Shown piece after piece: positions 1 to 8,439 of a stretch of DNA of 39,211 nt. The stretch's first letter is position 1. Each line of letters starts with the position of its first letter. The position numbers were made by a program, and so were the translations under genes. Below the pieces are notes generated by a model. That model made no database searches. It was not told the origin of the DNA and saw nothing but the letters and a program-made list of their open reading frames with translations. This DNA comes from Desulfocapsa sp. (GTDB lineage Bacteria > Desulfobacterota > Desulfobulbia > Desulfobulbales > Desulfocapsaceae), in contig JAQYVF010000044.1 of assembly GCA_030145625.1 (NCBI GenBank), forward strand, positions 1 to 39,211, in the 5' to 3' direction.

Positions 1-1095
1 CAGGTGGGGACTCCCACGGCCATGCATCGTCTGGCCGAACGCATGGGAACCGACAATGAGTTGGACTACATGATACTCTCCATTTTTGCCGATGTTCAAG
101 ATCCGGTTTCTTTGGAAAAGATTAACGATACGTTGCGATCACATTACGCTCACATGCGTAACTATGCAAAGCAGGAACTGGTTCGGATCGGACCAAAGGC
201 TGTGCCCTCCCTCATAGAAAATTTGATCCACGATGATACCGATTTCTTAATACACACCTTGAATGTATTAGGAGACATTGCTGATGAGTCAGCCATCATG
301 CCCATTCGAAAACTTCTGGGGCGGGATCCCAAAGATGCCAATATTCGTTTTGCCGCTTATGAGGCTCTTGCTCTGTTGCCTCTGCGTAAAGGTGCCTATA
401 CCCTGACTGCTGGACTTACTGATCGTGAAGATCACGTCTGTATGGCTGCGGCCAGGGCCATTGAACGGAACTATTCCGAGATCTTGACTGCTGGAATTAA
501 GAATTTGTTACGCAGTAAAGATGATGAGGCGCGTCATATTGCTAAAATCATTGTTAACGGTCAGGTGGATAAAATTTTTCTCAGCCTGGTGGATGAGGAT
601 TTTTTCCAGGAGCTGGCCCTGATTTACCTTCCCCACGCTCATAAAGATGTCAGGGAGCACTATGCTGAAATACTGACCCAAGACGGTCATGAGAGTTTTG
701 TTAATAAATTCATGGGGAAAGAGGACGGGGCGAGCAGGGTCAAGGTTGTGGCCGTGGATGACTCACGGATGATACTTAATATTTATAAGGCTACTCTGCA
801 TGAATTAGGTTTTGATCCGGTTCTCTTTGAATTTCCTGCATCTGCCATCGATTGGCTACAAAAAGAGAGACCGGCAATGGTCTTGACTGATCTTAATATG
901 CCTGAGATCACCGGTGTTGAACTGACTTCCAGGATTCGGGAAAAATACTCGGTAGAAGAGTTGCCCATCATCATGGTAACCACGCAAAATGAGGCCACAG
1001 ACAATGAGGCTGCTTATGAGGCGGGGATTAGTAAGATTATACAGAAGCCTTTTAATGCTGAAACGTTAAAGGCTGCCATGGGAGAATTTCTGTAG
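1..1095 (+). CDS. HEAT-repeat protein with C-terminal CheY-like receiver (5'-partial)
   Basis: The reading frame is open to the left edge, so the true start probably lies outside; the first in-window start candidate is GTG at 4. Residues ~30-235 form alpha-helical HEAT-like repeats of about 30 residues (for example the stretches around PKAVPSLIENLI and ANIRFAAYEALALL). A receiver domain follows, with the acidic pair D252/D253, phosphoacceptor D296 in a TDLNMPE motif, a TT switch position and the conserved lysine in IIQKPF. The design suggests a cytoplasmic scaffold whose protein contacts are switched by phosphorylation. No output domain follows the receiver. The partner kinase is not identifiable here, although orphan hybrid kinases lie 11-18 kb downstream. 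Family and receiver are clear; the biological role is unknown. Confidence 0.85.
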   Translation, partial: QVGTPTAMHRLAERMGTDNELDYMILSIFADVQDPVSLEKINDTLRSHYAHMRNYAKQELVRIGPKAVPSLIENLIHDDTDFLIHTLNVLGDIADESAIMPIRKLLGRDPKDANIRFAAYEALALLPLRKGAYTLTAGLTDREDHVCMAAARAIERNYSEILTAGIKNLLRSKDDEARHIAKIIVNGQVDKIFLSLVDEDFFQELALIYLPHAHKDVREHYAEILTQDGHESFVNKFMGKEDGASRVKVVAVDDSRMILNIYKATLHELGFDPVLFEFPASAIDWLQKERPAMVLTDLNMPEITGVELTSRIREKYSVEELPIIMVTTQNEATDNEAAYEAGISKIIQKPFNAETLKAAMGEFL

Positions 1096-1148
1096 GGCGG
1101 GAAGATGTCCGTTGGTCTTAAGTGCCAAGAAAAGTAAGATACCTTTTA

Positions 1149-1958
1149 CTACTTGTTCTCCAAAACGTCCTGTTGCAGGTAGGTTCTCAGCTTATCAAAA
1201 TGTCTTCCCACATCTTCAGGTTTGTGGGCGTCGGATCCTGGTACAAGGGGGATGTCGAGCGCTATCGCTTCTTTCAGAATAAAGGAAGCTGGAAAGGGGT
1301 CACCCCGGAGGGTAAATCCGGAGGTGTTCATCTCAAGTGCCATTCCCTTCTTTTTGACGGCCTGCAGGAGTGTCCTGATTGGTTTTGTGTATTCTCTGCC
1401 AATGGAAGCTTCTGGCTGAAAGCGTAAGGCCGCGTCCAGGTGGCAGAGCACTGTCCCGGGTAGAAACTCCACCGCTTCTGTGAGAGTGGTGAGGTAGTCG
1501 GCAAGGACTCGCTTGCAACCGACCTTCTCGATTGCACGGATATTTATTTCTTTTCTGCTCACCAGGTTCAGGTGGTGAGCCCCCTCGGGCTGGGGCATGA
1601 AGTGGTAGGAGACACCTATCCTGTCCCACTTCCTTTTATTTAATCTTTCCAGTAGCTCTTCTTTGTGGCTTGGACTGTATCCTACCTCTACCCCGAGACT
1701 GACACGAATAGCATCCTTGTATTTCTCTCGCAGCCTATTTCCTTCGCTGAAATAGTTGTCAAAATCATCTTCCGTGAGCCATGTACATTCAAAATAGTGT
1801 ACCTCGGCTTCCATATGCTCAAGAAAGACAATTTCCTGCAGCCCGGCGGCAATTCCACAAAGAACATACTCCTCCATTTCTCCTGAAGCGTGATGGCAGT
1901 ATCGGGTATGGACATGCCCATCCGAATGGAGAAGAATCTGAGGAAGGGATTTGATCAT
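1149..1958 (-). CDS. PHP-domain phosphatase, histidinol-phosphatase (HisJ/HisK) family
   Basis: The 269-residue protein has the full PHP metal-site pattern: DGHVHT near residues 13-18, an EHME motif, GVEVGY, SYHF, a CHLD motif and a C-terminal GSDAHKPEDVG. The HisJ/HisK family dephosphorylates L-histidinol phosphate in histidine synthesis. Length and motif order fit that family, but related PHP proteins hydrolyse other phosphomonoesters, and no other his gene is nearby, so the substrate is not proven. The ATG at 1958 has only a weak ribosome site. The gene lies 21 bp downstream of a small ORF on the same strand and is probably read from the same message. It converges on the HEAT/receiver gene. 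Confidence 0.85.
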   Translation of the reverse strand: MIKSLPQILLHSDGHVHTRYCHHASGEMEEYVLCGIAAGLQEIVFLEHMEAEVHYFECTWLTEDDFDNYFSEGNRLREKYKDAIRVSLGVEVGYSPSHKEELLERLNKRKWDRIGVSYHFMPQPEGAHHLNLVSRKEINIRAIEKVGCKRVLADYLTTLTEAVEFLPGTVLCHLDAALRFQPEASIGREYTKPIRTLLQAVKKKGMALEMNTSGFTLRGDPFPASFILKEAIALDIPLVPGSDAHKPEDVGRHFDKLRTYLQQDVLENK

Positions 1959-1979
1959 GGTACTGGGAAGAGGGAAGGG

Positions 1980-2174
1980 TCAGGCATTTCCTTTGGGGAA
2001 GAAATGAACTACTCCATCAATCTCAGAGGTATCACATATGTGTCCCACATCGAGTTCGAGTTCGAGGAACTCTTCAATCCCTTCAAGGGGAAGAGAAAGA
2101 GAGGGGCCTTCTGGGAGATGATACACTAAAGTCTGGATTCTTGAAAAGTCCAGGGGACGAACGAAAAGTTTCAT
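1980..2174 (-). CDS. Small hypothetical protein (64 aa) leading the PHP gene
   Basis: An acidic, soluble 64-residue product with no signal peptide or membrane segment and no family I recognise. Support for it being real: an AGGAA ribosome site about 7 bases upstream of the ATG at 2174, and position directly ahead of the PHP phosphatase gene with a 21-base gap, suggesting co-transcription. It could be a short leader ORF, a small partner protein, or an unrelated conserved protein. Confidence 0.55.
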   Translation of the reverse strand: MKLFVRPLDFSRIQTLVYHLPEGPSLSLPLEGIEEFLELELDVGHICDTSEIDGVVHFFPKGNA

Positions 2175-2323
2175 GCACGGTTCCTATATAAAAAGACCGG
2201 TGTTATCCGGGAATAGATCAAATGATCGGCAATTGAATATAAGACATTTTTAACAAACCGCAAGGGCTTAGAGAGGAGAGGGAGACATCTTTTCTTCCAG
2301 AGAAATCCATAGAGGAAATAGGT

Positions 2324-2352
2324 TTGACACTGACCAGCTATGTGTTTAGTAT
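2324..2352 (+). promoter_or_regulatory. Sigma-70-type promoter for the YkgJ-family gene
   Basis: A perfect -35 TTGACA (2324-2329) is followed after 17 bases by TAGTAT (2347-2352), which matches the -10 consensus at four of six positions. The start would fall near 2360, leaving a leader of about 60 bases before the chosen ATG at 2422. It is the only good promoter pair between the divergent small ORF and the YkgJ-family gene. Confidence 0.6.
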
Positions 2353-2421
2353 ACAGGGCCTAATCGATACGAAACTATCTTGAAAAAGAGATTATACATT
2401 AAATTGAACAAAGGTGTTGGA

Positions 2422-3384
2422 ATGACTGAGAAAGAGATGTCTGGGAAGGAAAAAGTACTATTTGGCAAGGCCACCAATCCTTCTAATATCCTGCCCAAAA
2501 AATTGACCCTGGAGAGTAAAATTAAGTTTCGCTGTCATCCGGGGGTGAGTTGTTTTACTGCCTGCTGCGGAGGAATTAAGATCATTCTTACTCCATATGA
2601 TATCCTGATGCTTAGAAAACGTCTGGATATCCCTGCTCATGAGTTACTGCAGCAATATACTGTTCCCGTCTACCTGGAAGGAACAGATATGCCGGGAGTT
2701 GCTCTCAAGCTGACAGAGGAAGACAACAGGTGTCCGTTTGTTACTCCTGAAGGGTGTACAGTCTATACCGATCGTCCGTCGGCCTGTAGGTATTATCCGG
2801 TGGGAATGGCAGACTTTCATGAAGGGCAGGGTGCCATGGGTGGAGGTGCCGACCACAAAGATGAGGAGAAATTCTTTTTCATTGTCAAGGAAGAGCACTG
2901 CAAGGGCTTTGAAGAAGACAAGGAGTGGACTGTGGCAGAATGGCGTGCCGATCAGGGTGTTGATGTCCGTGATGAGATGAATAAAGAATGGTTGCGCCTG
3001 GTTATGCGACGCAAATCATTCGGACATCAGGCATCTCTTTCGGAACAGGCCAAGCGTATGTTTTTCATGACCTCCACTGATTTAGATCACTTTCGCAGGT
3101 TTATTTTTGAAAGTTCTTTTCTTGATACCTACATGATCGATGAAGAAATATTGGAGAAGATCAAGAATGACGATGTGGAACTGATGCTCTTTTCTTTTCA
3201 GTATCTGGCCGCTTCCCTTTTTGGTGCGGAAGGACTGCCTATCAGGGAAGACAAAATTCAGGAGAAAGTCAAAGAGATCAAACAACGGCAGGATGATTCG
3301 GTAACGCAGTCCATTGAGGATTACAAAAAAATCAAGGCGGATCGTGGTGAAAAAATAGAGATTGATCTTGATATGAAAGAATAG
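2422..3384 (+). CDS. YkgJ-family cysteine-cluster (putative Fe/Zn-binding) protein
   Basis: The N-terminal half carries the CxxxCC-type cluster: C38, C44, C48 and C49 in the HPGVSCFTACC region, then a CPFVTPEGC...C segment around residues 103-121 and one more cysteine in EEHCKGF. This is the pattern of the YkgJ/UPF0153 family, proposed to bind iron or zinc; the biochemical role of the family is not established. The C-terminal third is charged and helical, probably coiled coil. I chose ATG 2422 because AAGGTG sits 5 bases upstream; an in-frame TTG at 2380 lacks such a site. Single-gene unit with its own promoter, ending at the bidirectional terminator shared with the converging PFOR gene. Confidence 0.8.
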   Translation: MTEKEMSGKEKVLFGKATNPSNILPKKLTLESKIKFRCHPGVSCFTACCGGIKIILTPYDILMLRKRLDIPAHELLQQYTVPVYLEGTDMPGVALKLTEEDNRCPFVTPEGCTVYTDRPSACRYYPVGMADFHEGQGAMGGGADHKDEEKFFFIVKEEHCKGFEEDKEWTVAEWRADQGVDVRDEMNKEWLRLVMRRKSFGHQASLSEQAKRMFFMTSTDLDHFRRFIFESSFLDTYMIDEEILEKIKNDDVELMLFSFQYLAASLFGAEGLPIREDKIQEKVKEIKQRQDDSVTQSIEDYKKIKADRGEKIEIDLDMKE

Positions 3385-3465
3385 TTTTTAGAGAGTTGTG
3401 AACAGGGATTTTTAACAGCAGATGGGGTGAGCGGTGTATCTCATTTCATCTGTTGCTATCCTGAT

Positions 3466-3510
3466 AAAAAAAAGGGTCTTGGAAGATTAACTTCCAAGAC
3501 CCTTTTTTGT
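3466..3510. terminator. Bidirectional intrinsic terminator between YkgJ-family gene and nifJ
   Basis: An 18-bp perfect stem (3468-3485 with 3491-3508) and a 5-base loop ATTAA. The stem begins with A6 and ends with T6, so each strand has a GC-containing hairpin followed by a U-run. It ends the YkgJ-family transcript on + and the PFOR transcript on -. Confidence 0.92.
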
Positions 3511-3527
3511 TTTAATGCTTCTACAAA

Positions 3528-3559
3528 CTCTATCTGCTGCCATGTGGTAGCAGATAGAG
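3528..3559 (-). terminator. Second hairpin just 3' of nifJ
   Basis: CTCTATCTGCT (3528-3538) and AGCAGATAGAG (3549-3559) form a perfect 11-bp stem with a 10-base loop, 11 bases past the PFOR stop. There is no U-run, so it may protect the mRNA 3' end or pause polymerase before the strong terminator that follows. Confidence 0.6.
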
Positions 3560-3570
3560 GAGGAGAGTTG

Positions 3571-6500
3571 TTATTTTTCAGGATCCAGTGACGCGGCACG
3601 CGCCTGAAGGAATTTCCAGCTCTTGGTCACATCATTCTGAGACTGTGCCATAAGTTCGTCGGCATGCTCGGGATTCATCATCTTCAGCATGCGGTAACGA
3701 TTCTCTCCCATGGCGTATTCCTCAAAGCTCAGTGTGGGCTCTTTGGAGTCGATGGCGAGAGGATTTTTACCAGCATCTTCCAGTGCTGGATTGAAGCGGT
3801 AGAGCGGCCAATGTCCACACTCGACAGCCTTTTTCTGCTGGTGCAGTCCCTTGGTCATGTTTATGCCGTGGTTGATGCAGTGGGCATAGGCAATGATCAG
3901 AGAAGGTCCGTCGTAGGCCTCTGCTTCGGCAATGGCCTTGGCTACCTGGACCGGGTTGGCGCCCATGGAGACCTTAGCTACGTAAACGTTACCGTAAGTG
4001 GAAAAGATCATGCCGATATCTTTCTTCGGCATCTTTTTGCCGCCTGCAGCAAATTGTGCTGTGGCAGCACGCGGGGTGGATTTCGACATCTGTCCACCGG
4101 TGTTGGAGTAGACCTCGGTGTCAAGGATCATGACATTGACATTTTCACCGGATGCCAGGACGTGATCCAGTCCGCCGTATCCGATGTCATAGGCCCAGCC
4201 GTCACCGCCGAAGATCCAGACAGATTTCTTCACCAGGTAATCGGCACAGCCTAGGAGACGTTTGGCAATCACATCGCTGCTGCCGGCCAGTTTGGCCTTG
4301 AGCTTGGCCACGCGGTCACGCTGGGTCTCGATCTCGACCTGACTTTCCTGGGAGGCCTTCAGGATATCATCACTCATTTTTTTGGTGATGAGCTTGGCGG
4401 TAACTGCTTTAGCCAGCAGTTCAGCGGCCTGGGAAGACAGCTTGCTGACAGAGGCACGCATACCAAGACCGAATTCTGCATTATCCTCAAAAAGAGAGTT
4501 TGCCCAGGCAGGTCCTCTTCCGTCTTCACGTTGACAGTAGGGGGTGGTGGGCAGGTTGCCGCCGTAAATGGAAGAACAGCCGGTGGCATTGGCGATCAGC
4601 ATACGGTCACCGAACATCTGGGTAACGAGTTTGATGTATGGGGTTTCGCCACAGCCTGCACAGGCACCTGAGAACTCAAAAAGCGGACGCAGGAGCTGGC
4701 TGCCTTTGATGGTTGCCGGATTAACATCGGCAGGATTGACTTCGGGCAGAGCGAGGAAGTATTCCACGTTCTTGGCCTGAGTCTTGCGGATTGCTTCGGA
4801 GTTGGAAACCATCTGCAAGGCCTTGTTGCCTTTTTTGCCGGGACAGACATCCATACACTGGGTGCAGGAACAGCAATCCTCGGTGAAAGTCTGGATGGCG
4901 AAGCTGGCACCCTTGAAGGCTTTGCCCACTGCCGGAATAGACTGGAAGCTTTTGGGAGCCTTGGCCAGGCTCGGAGCGACTTTCATACGGATAGCTGCAT
5001 GGGGACAAACCAGAGAGCACTGACCGCACTGGATACAGTTTTCGGGGTTCCATTCGGGAACGTGGACACCGATGTTGCGTTTCTCGTACTGAGTGGTGGC
5101 GGTGGGCCAGGTTCCGTCATCAGGCATCTGGGAAACCTTGATCTGGTCACCCTTGCCTTCGATCATTTTGGCCGTTACCTCTTTGACAAATGCCGGAGCA
5201 TTCTCAGGTACGGTGGGAGGCATGGTATGGCCACTGGTGGATTTACCCAGTTTGACGGAAACGATGTTCTTCACAGCAGCATCAACAGCTTCGTAGTTCA
5301 TGTTGACAACTTTATCGCCCTTCTTGCCATAGGTCTTTTTGATGGCGTTCTTGATGGCGGTGATGGCTTCTTCCTCGGTAATAATTCCGGAGATGAGAAA
5401 GAATGCGGTCTGCATGATCATATTGATGCGGGCACCAAGACCCAGGGCCTCACCGAGAGATAGGGCATCGATGATGTAGAATTTGGCTTTTTTGTTAATC
5501 AGGTCTTTCTGCACATTATTGGGCAGCTCTTTCCAGATCTGTTTTGCATTGAAAGTGGTGGTCAGGAGAAAGGTCCCTCCTTCTTCCAGGTTGCGCAGCA
5601 TGTCATACTGATCAAGAAAGGTGAAGTTATGACAGGCGATGAAGTTGGCCTTATTAATTAAGTAAGGGGCCACAACCTGGTTTTTACCAAATCTCAGGTG
5701 AGAGGTGGTGATGGACCCGGACTTCTTAGAGTCATAGACAAAGTAACCCTGGGCTGAGTTGTCGGTCTCGGTACCGATGATTTTGATGGTGTTTTTGTTG
5801 GCACCGACAGTACCGTCAGAGCCCAGACCGTAGAACATAGCACGATAGACATCATCACCTTCGATGGAGAAGGCATCGTCGTAAGGCAGGCTGGATCCGG
5901 TTACATCATCATTGGGACCAACGCAGAAATGATTTTTGGGAGCCATGGCTTCCATATTGTCAAAGACGGCCTTGGCCATTGCCGGAGTGAACTCGGCAGA
6001 GCCCAGTCCATAACGGCCGCCAAGGATCAGAGGCTGGTAGGCAGAGGTGTTGGATTCGGTGGCCTCGCCGATGGCAGCGCGGACATCAAGGTAAAGCGGA
6101 TCTCCGGGAGCACCAGGCTCTTTGGTTCTGTCAAGGACAGTGATACGCTCGACGCTTGAAGGCAGAGAATTGACCATGGCCTTGGTGTCGAAAGGTCTGA
6201 AGAGGCGAACCATGACCATACCTACACTCTTACCTTCACTGACCAGATGGTCAATGGTGGCACCAACGGTCTCGCAACCGGAGGCCATCATGACAACGAC
6301 ATCTGTCGCATCCGGGGCACCGTAGTAATCGAAAAGGTGGTATTGACGGCCCGTGATGGTGGCAAACTTATCCATGGTCTCCTGAACGATACCAGGAGTA
6401 ACGTCGTAGTACTTGTTCACGGTCTCACGACCGGTGAAATAGACGTCAGGGTTCTGAGCAGTACCACGCATGGTTGGGTGATCAGGGGACAGGGCGCGTT

Positions 6501-7113
6501 CGCGATGGGCGATGATCAGATCCTCATCAATAATGGCAGCCATATCATCATTGGTCAGTTCCTCGATCTTCTGAATCTCGTGGGAGGTCCGGAAGCCGTC
6601 GAAAAAGTGGACAAAGGGAATACGGCTGGCAAGAGAGGCCTGGGTGGAAATAAGGGCCATGTCCATACATTCCTGCACATTTCTGGAGCAAAGCATACCC
6701 CAACCGGTTTGACGGGCAGCATAGATATCTGCATGATCACCGAAGATGGAGAGTCCCTGGCAGGCGATGGAGCGGGCAGTGACATGGAAGACGGTGGGAG
6801 TCAGCTCACCGGCAATTTTATACATATTAGGGATCATCAGCAACAGTCCCTGAGATGCGGTAAAAGTGGTACACAGGACGCCTGTGGCAAGGGAGCCATG
6901 CAGAGAACCGGCAACACCGCCTTCTGACTGCATCTGAGTAACAACAGGGATTGAGCCCCAGATGTTTTCTTGTTTTCCTGTTGCCTTGGTATCTGCCTCA
7001 GCAGCCATAGGTGAAGATGGTGTGATGGGGTAGATGGTAATGACTTCGCTGGTAGCATAGGCGACATGGGTACATGCCTGGTTACCATCGATTGTGACCA
7101 TTTTTCTCGACAT
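3571..7113 (-). CDS. nifJ: Pyruvate:ferredoxin (flavodoxin) oxidoreductase, single-chain
   Basis: The 1180-residue length matches homodimeric PFOR. This cytoplasmic enzyme oxidises pyruvate with CoA to acetyl-CoA and CO2, reducing ferredoxin. Order along the chain: pyrimidine-binding TPP domain with YPITPSSPMAAEAD near residue 28; the gamma-like domain around residues 420-640; two 4Fe-4S sites in a ferredoxin-like insert (CIQCGQCSLVCP near 693 and CCSCTQCMDVCP near 746); the cysteines of ACAGCGE near 817 for the proximal cluster; the TPP diphosphate segment GDGWAYDIGYGG near 967 with NTGGQMSKS near 1000; and the C-terminal GLHQQKKAVECGHWPLYR region typical of the family. Start ATG 7113 has AAAGGAG 8 bases upstream. 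It follows a CBS/ACT gene by 123 bases on the same strand. No residue appears missing. Confidence 0.97.
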   Translation of the reverse strand: MSRKMVTIDGNQACTHVAYATSEVITIYPITPSSPMAAEADTKATGKQENIWGSIPVVTQMQSEGGVAGSLHGSLATGVLCTTFTASQGLLLMIPNMYKIAGELTPTVFHVTARSIACQGLSIFGDHADIYAARQTGWGMLCSRNVQECMDMALISTQASLASRIPFVHFFDGFRTSHEIQKIEELTNDDMAAIIDEDLIIAHRERALSPDHPTMRGTAQNPDVYFTGRETVNKYYDVTPGIVQETMDKFATITGRQYHLFDYYGAPDATDVVVMMASGCETVGATIDHLVSEGKSVGMVMVRLFRPFDTKAMVNSLPSSVERITVLDRTKEPGAPGDPLYLDVRAAIGEATESNTSAYQPLILGGRYGLGSAEFTPAMAKAVFDNMEAMAPKNHFCVGPNDDVTGSSLPYDDAFSIEGDDVYRAMFYGLGSDGTVGANKNTIKIIGTETDNSAQGYFVYDSKKSGSITTSHLRFGKNQVVAPYLINKANFIACHNFTFLDQYDMLRNLEEGGTFLLTTTFNAKQIWKELPNNVQKDLINKKAKFYIIDALSLGEALGLGARINMIMQTAFFLISGIITEEEAITAIKNAIKKTYGKKGDKVVNMNYEAVDAAVKNIVSVKLGKSTSGHTMPPTVPENAPAFVKEVTAKMIEGKGDQIKVSQMPDDGTWPTATTQYEKRNIGVHVPEWNPENCIQCGQCSLVCPHAAIRMKVAPSLAKAPKSFQSIPAVGKAFKGASFAIQTFTEDCCSCTQCMDVCPGKKGNKALQMVSNSEAIRKTQAKNVEYFLALPEVNPADVNPATIKGSQLLRPLFEFSGACAGCGETPYIKLVTQMFGDRMLIANATGCSSIYGGNLPTTPYCQREDGRGPAWANSLFEDNAEFGLGMRASVSKLSSQAAELLAKAVTAKLITKKMSDDILKASQESQVEIETQRDRVAKLKAKLAGSSDVIAKRLLGCADYLVKKSVWIFGGDGWAYDIGYGGLDHVLASGENVNVMILDTEVYSNTGGQMSKSTPRAATAQFAAGGKKMPKKDIGMIFSTYGNVYVAKVSMGANPVQVAKAIAEAEAYDGPSLIIAYAHCINHGINMTKGLHQQKKAVECGHWPLYRFNPALEDAGKNPLAIDSKEPTLSFEEYAMGENRYRMLKMMNPEHADELMAQSQNDVTKSWKFLQARAASLDPEK

Positions 7114-7236
7114 TGATGATTCTCCTTTGTTGTTGTGGTGAAATTAGAAGACAGAGGACAAAAAGATGAAAAACGCAACGGTAATTTCGTTATTCTTGTC
7201 TGCTGCTGTCTCCTAATGCAGTTCTTTGGGTTACTG

Positions 7237-7917
7237 CTATTTTTGAGGAAGGTCGCTCAAGTCGTCAACTCCCTGGCTGACGATGACGTATCCTTCCAGA
7301 CCTTCAAGTTCTTTAATTAGAGACTCAACCTCATCGTCATAGGGTATAACACGAATTGAGACTCGTTTGGATCCGGCAGGAGCATCTTCAAAAGAAGTCA
7401 GGATGGAAAGTACTCTGGCCCGGTTTTGACGCAGGACATCAATCAGTTTGGAGACAGAGCCTCCGGCGTCAGACATGTCCATGACAATCTGAAAGGCACC
7501 ATCCTGAATGCCTGTGGCGTGGATAAAACCTCGGAGTACGTCTGACTCGGAAAGCAGTCCCACCAGATTTTCGTTCTCATCGACAATGAGCAGACCTGAA
7601 ATTTTTTCTTTGAGCATGACCACTGCTGCTTTTTCCAGCGTATCGCCCAATTTCAGACAGATGGGACTCCCGGTCATTACATCTTTGACTTTCATTTCAG
7701 AGAGGAGGTAGTACATCTCATGCAGATCTATCTCTGTTTTACTGGAGGGTGAGGCTTCCTTCAGGTCACGGTCAGTGATGATTCCTGAAAGTTTGCCCTG
7801 GGAGACAACAGGCAACCTTCTTATGTTGTTGTCTTTCATTGTTCTTCCGGCCCGCATGACCGAGGTGTTGGCATCCACGGTAAGTATGGTGGTTGCCATC
7901 CAGTCCTTAATTAACAT
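7237..7917 (-). CDS. CBS-pair protein with C-terminal ACT-like domain (AcuB-like)
   Basis: Residues 1-60 and ~75-130 are two CBS motifs (DRDLKEAS and SESDVLRGF end them in the usual way), together one Bateman module that normally binds an adenosine nucleotide. Residues ~140-215 look like an ACT domain (GGSVSKLIDVLRQNRARVLSI). This arrangement is found in AcuB-type proteins, whose mechanism is poorly known. Start ATG 7917 has AAGGAGA upstream. Its place immediately ahead of PFOR on the same strand suggests an energy- or metabolite-sensing regulator of pyruvate/acetyl-CoA metabolism; that role is inferred from context only. Confidence 0.85.
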   Translation of the reverse strand: MLIKDWMATTILTVDANTSVMRAGRTMKDNNIRRLPVVSQGKLSGIITDRDLKEASPSSKTEIDLHEMYYLLSEMKVKDVMTGSPICLKLGDTLEKAAVVMLKEKISGLLIVDENENLVGLLSESDVLRGFIHATGIQDGAFQIVMDMSDAGGSVSKLIDVLRQNRARVLSILTSFEDAPAGSKRVSIRVIPYDDEVESLIKELEGLEGYVIVSQGVDDLSDLPQK

Positions 7918-8439
7918 AATGTCTCCTTGTGTGACGCAGATGGTGAAAGTGGATTAATGACAGTTCTGCTTCCCGAGACTCAGCAGCCTGAGTGGTATTT
8001 TGAACATAAAATAGTAGAGCAGAGTTGGTCAATATAAAATATTTTTACCGTAGACGCAAGTATTAGTGATGAATGGTGTTGGAATCAAGAGAAGGGAGTC
8101 TGCAGGCAGAGTTGAAAGAAGTCTTCAAGAGGCTTTCTGAACTATCCTGAATTTTCTTAAACATTCACCTAACTCTCTAAAATATTGTTTTTTTGTGGTC
8201 GTCTCTCGCTCATGTGAAGAGGTGGCAGGTAGTCTGATTGATTGTTTTGCCTTTCTTTAAAACAGTTGCTTCTGTATATCGATTATCCATTGCACTACGT
8301 TTTTTCTTGAAATTCTCCATTGAACTGCTAGAAGAGGGGCATGATAAAATGGGGAGTTGTGTCTATATATAATAGAGCTGCTTGGAACACCTTACAGGTA
8401 TGTTCTTAAATTTATCTTTATACCGGGGAGACACATCAT
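7918..8439. other. 522-bp intergenic region between divergent CBS/ACT and pabBC genes
   Basis: AT-rich spacer with no credible ORF. It must hold the promoters of both divergent genes. A TATAAT at 8368-8373 points towards pabBC but has no convincing -35 at normal spacing. On the minus strand a TTGACC in the 8020-8035 area lacks a good -10. I see no riboswitch or long hairpin. Confidence 0.5.

Noticed and set aside
6247-6927. Long plus-strand frame (226 codons) inside nifJ
   Set aside because: Antisense shadow of a highly biased coding sequence; nifJ is unambiguous on the other strand.
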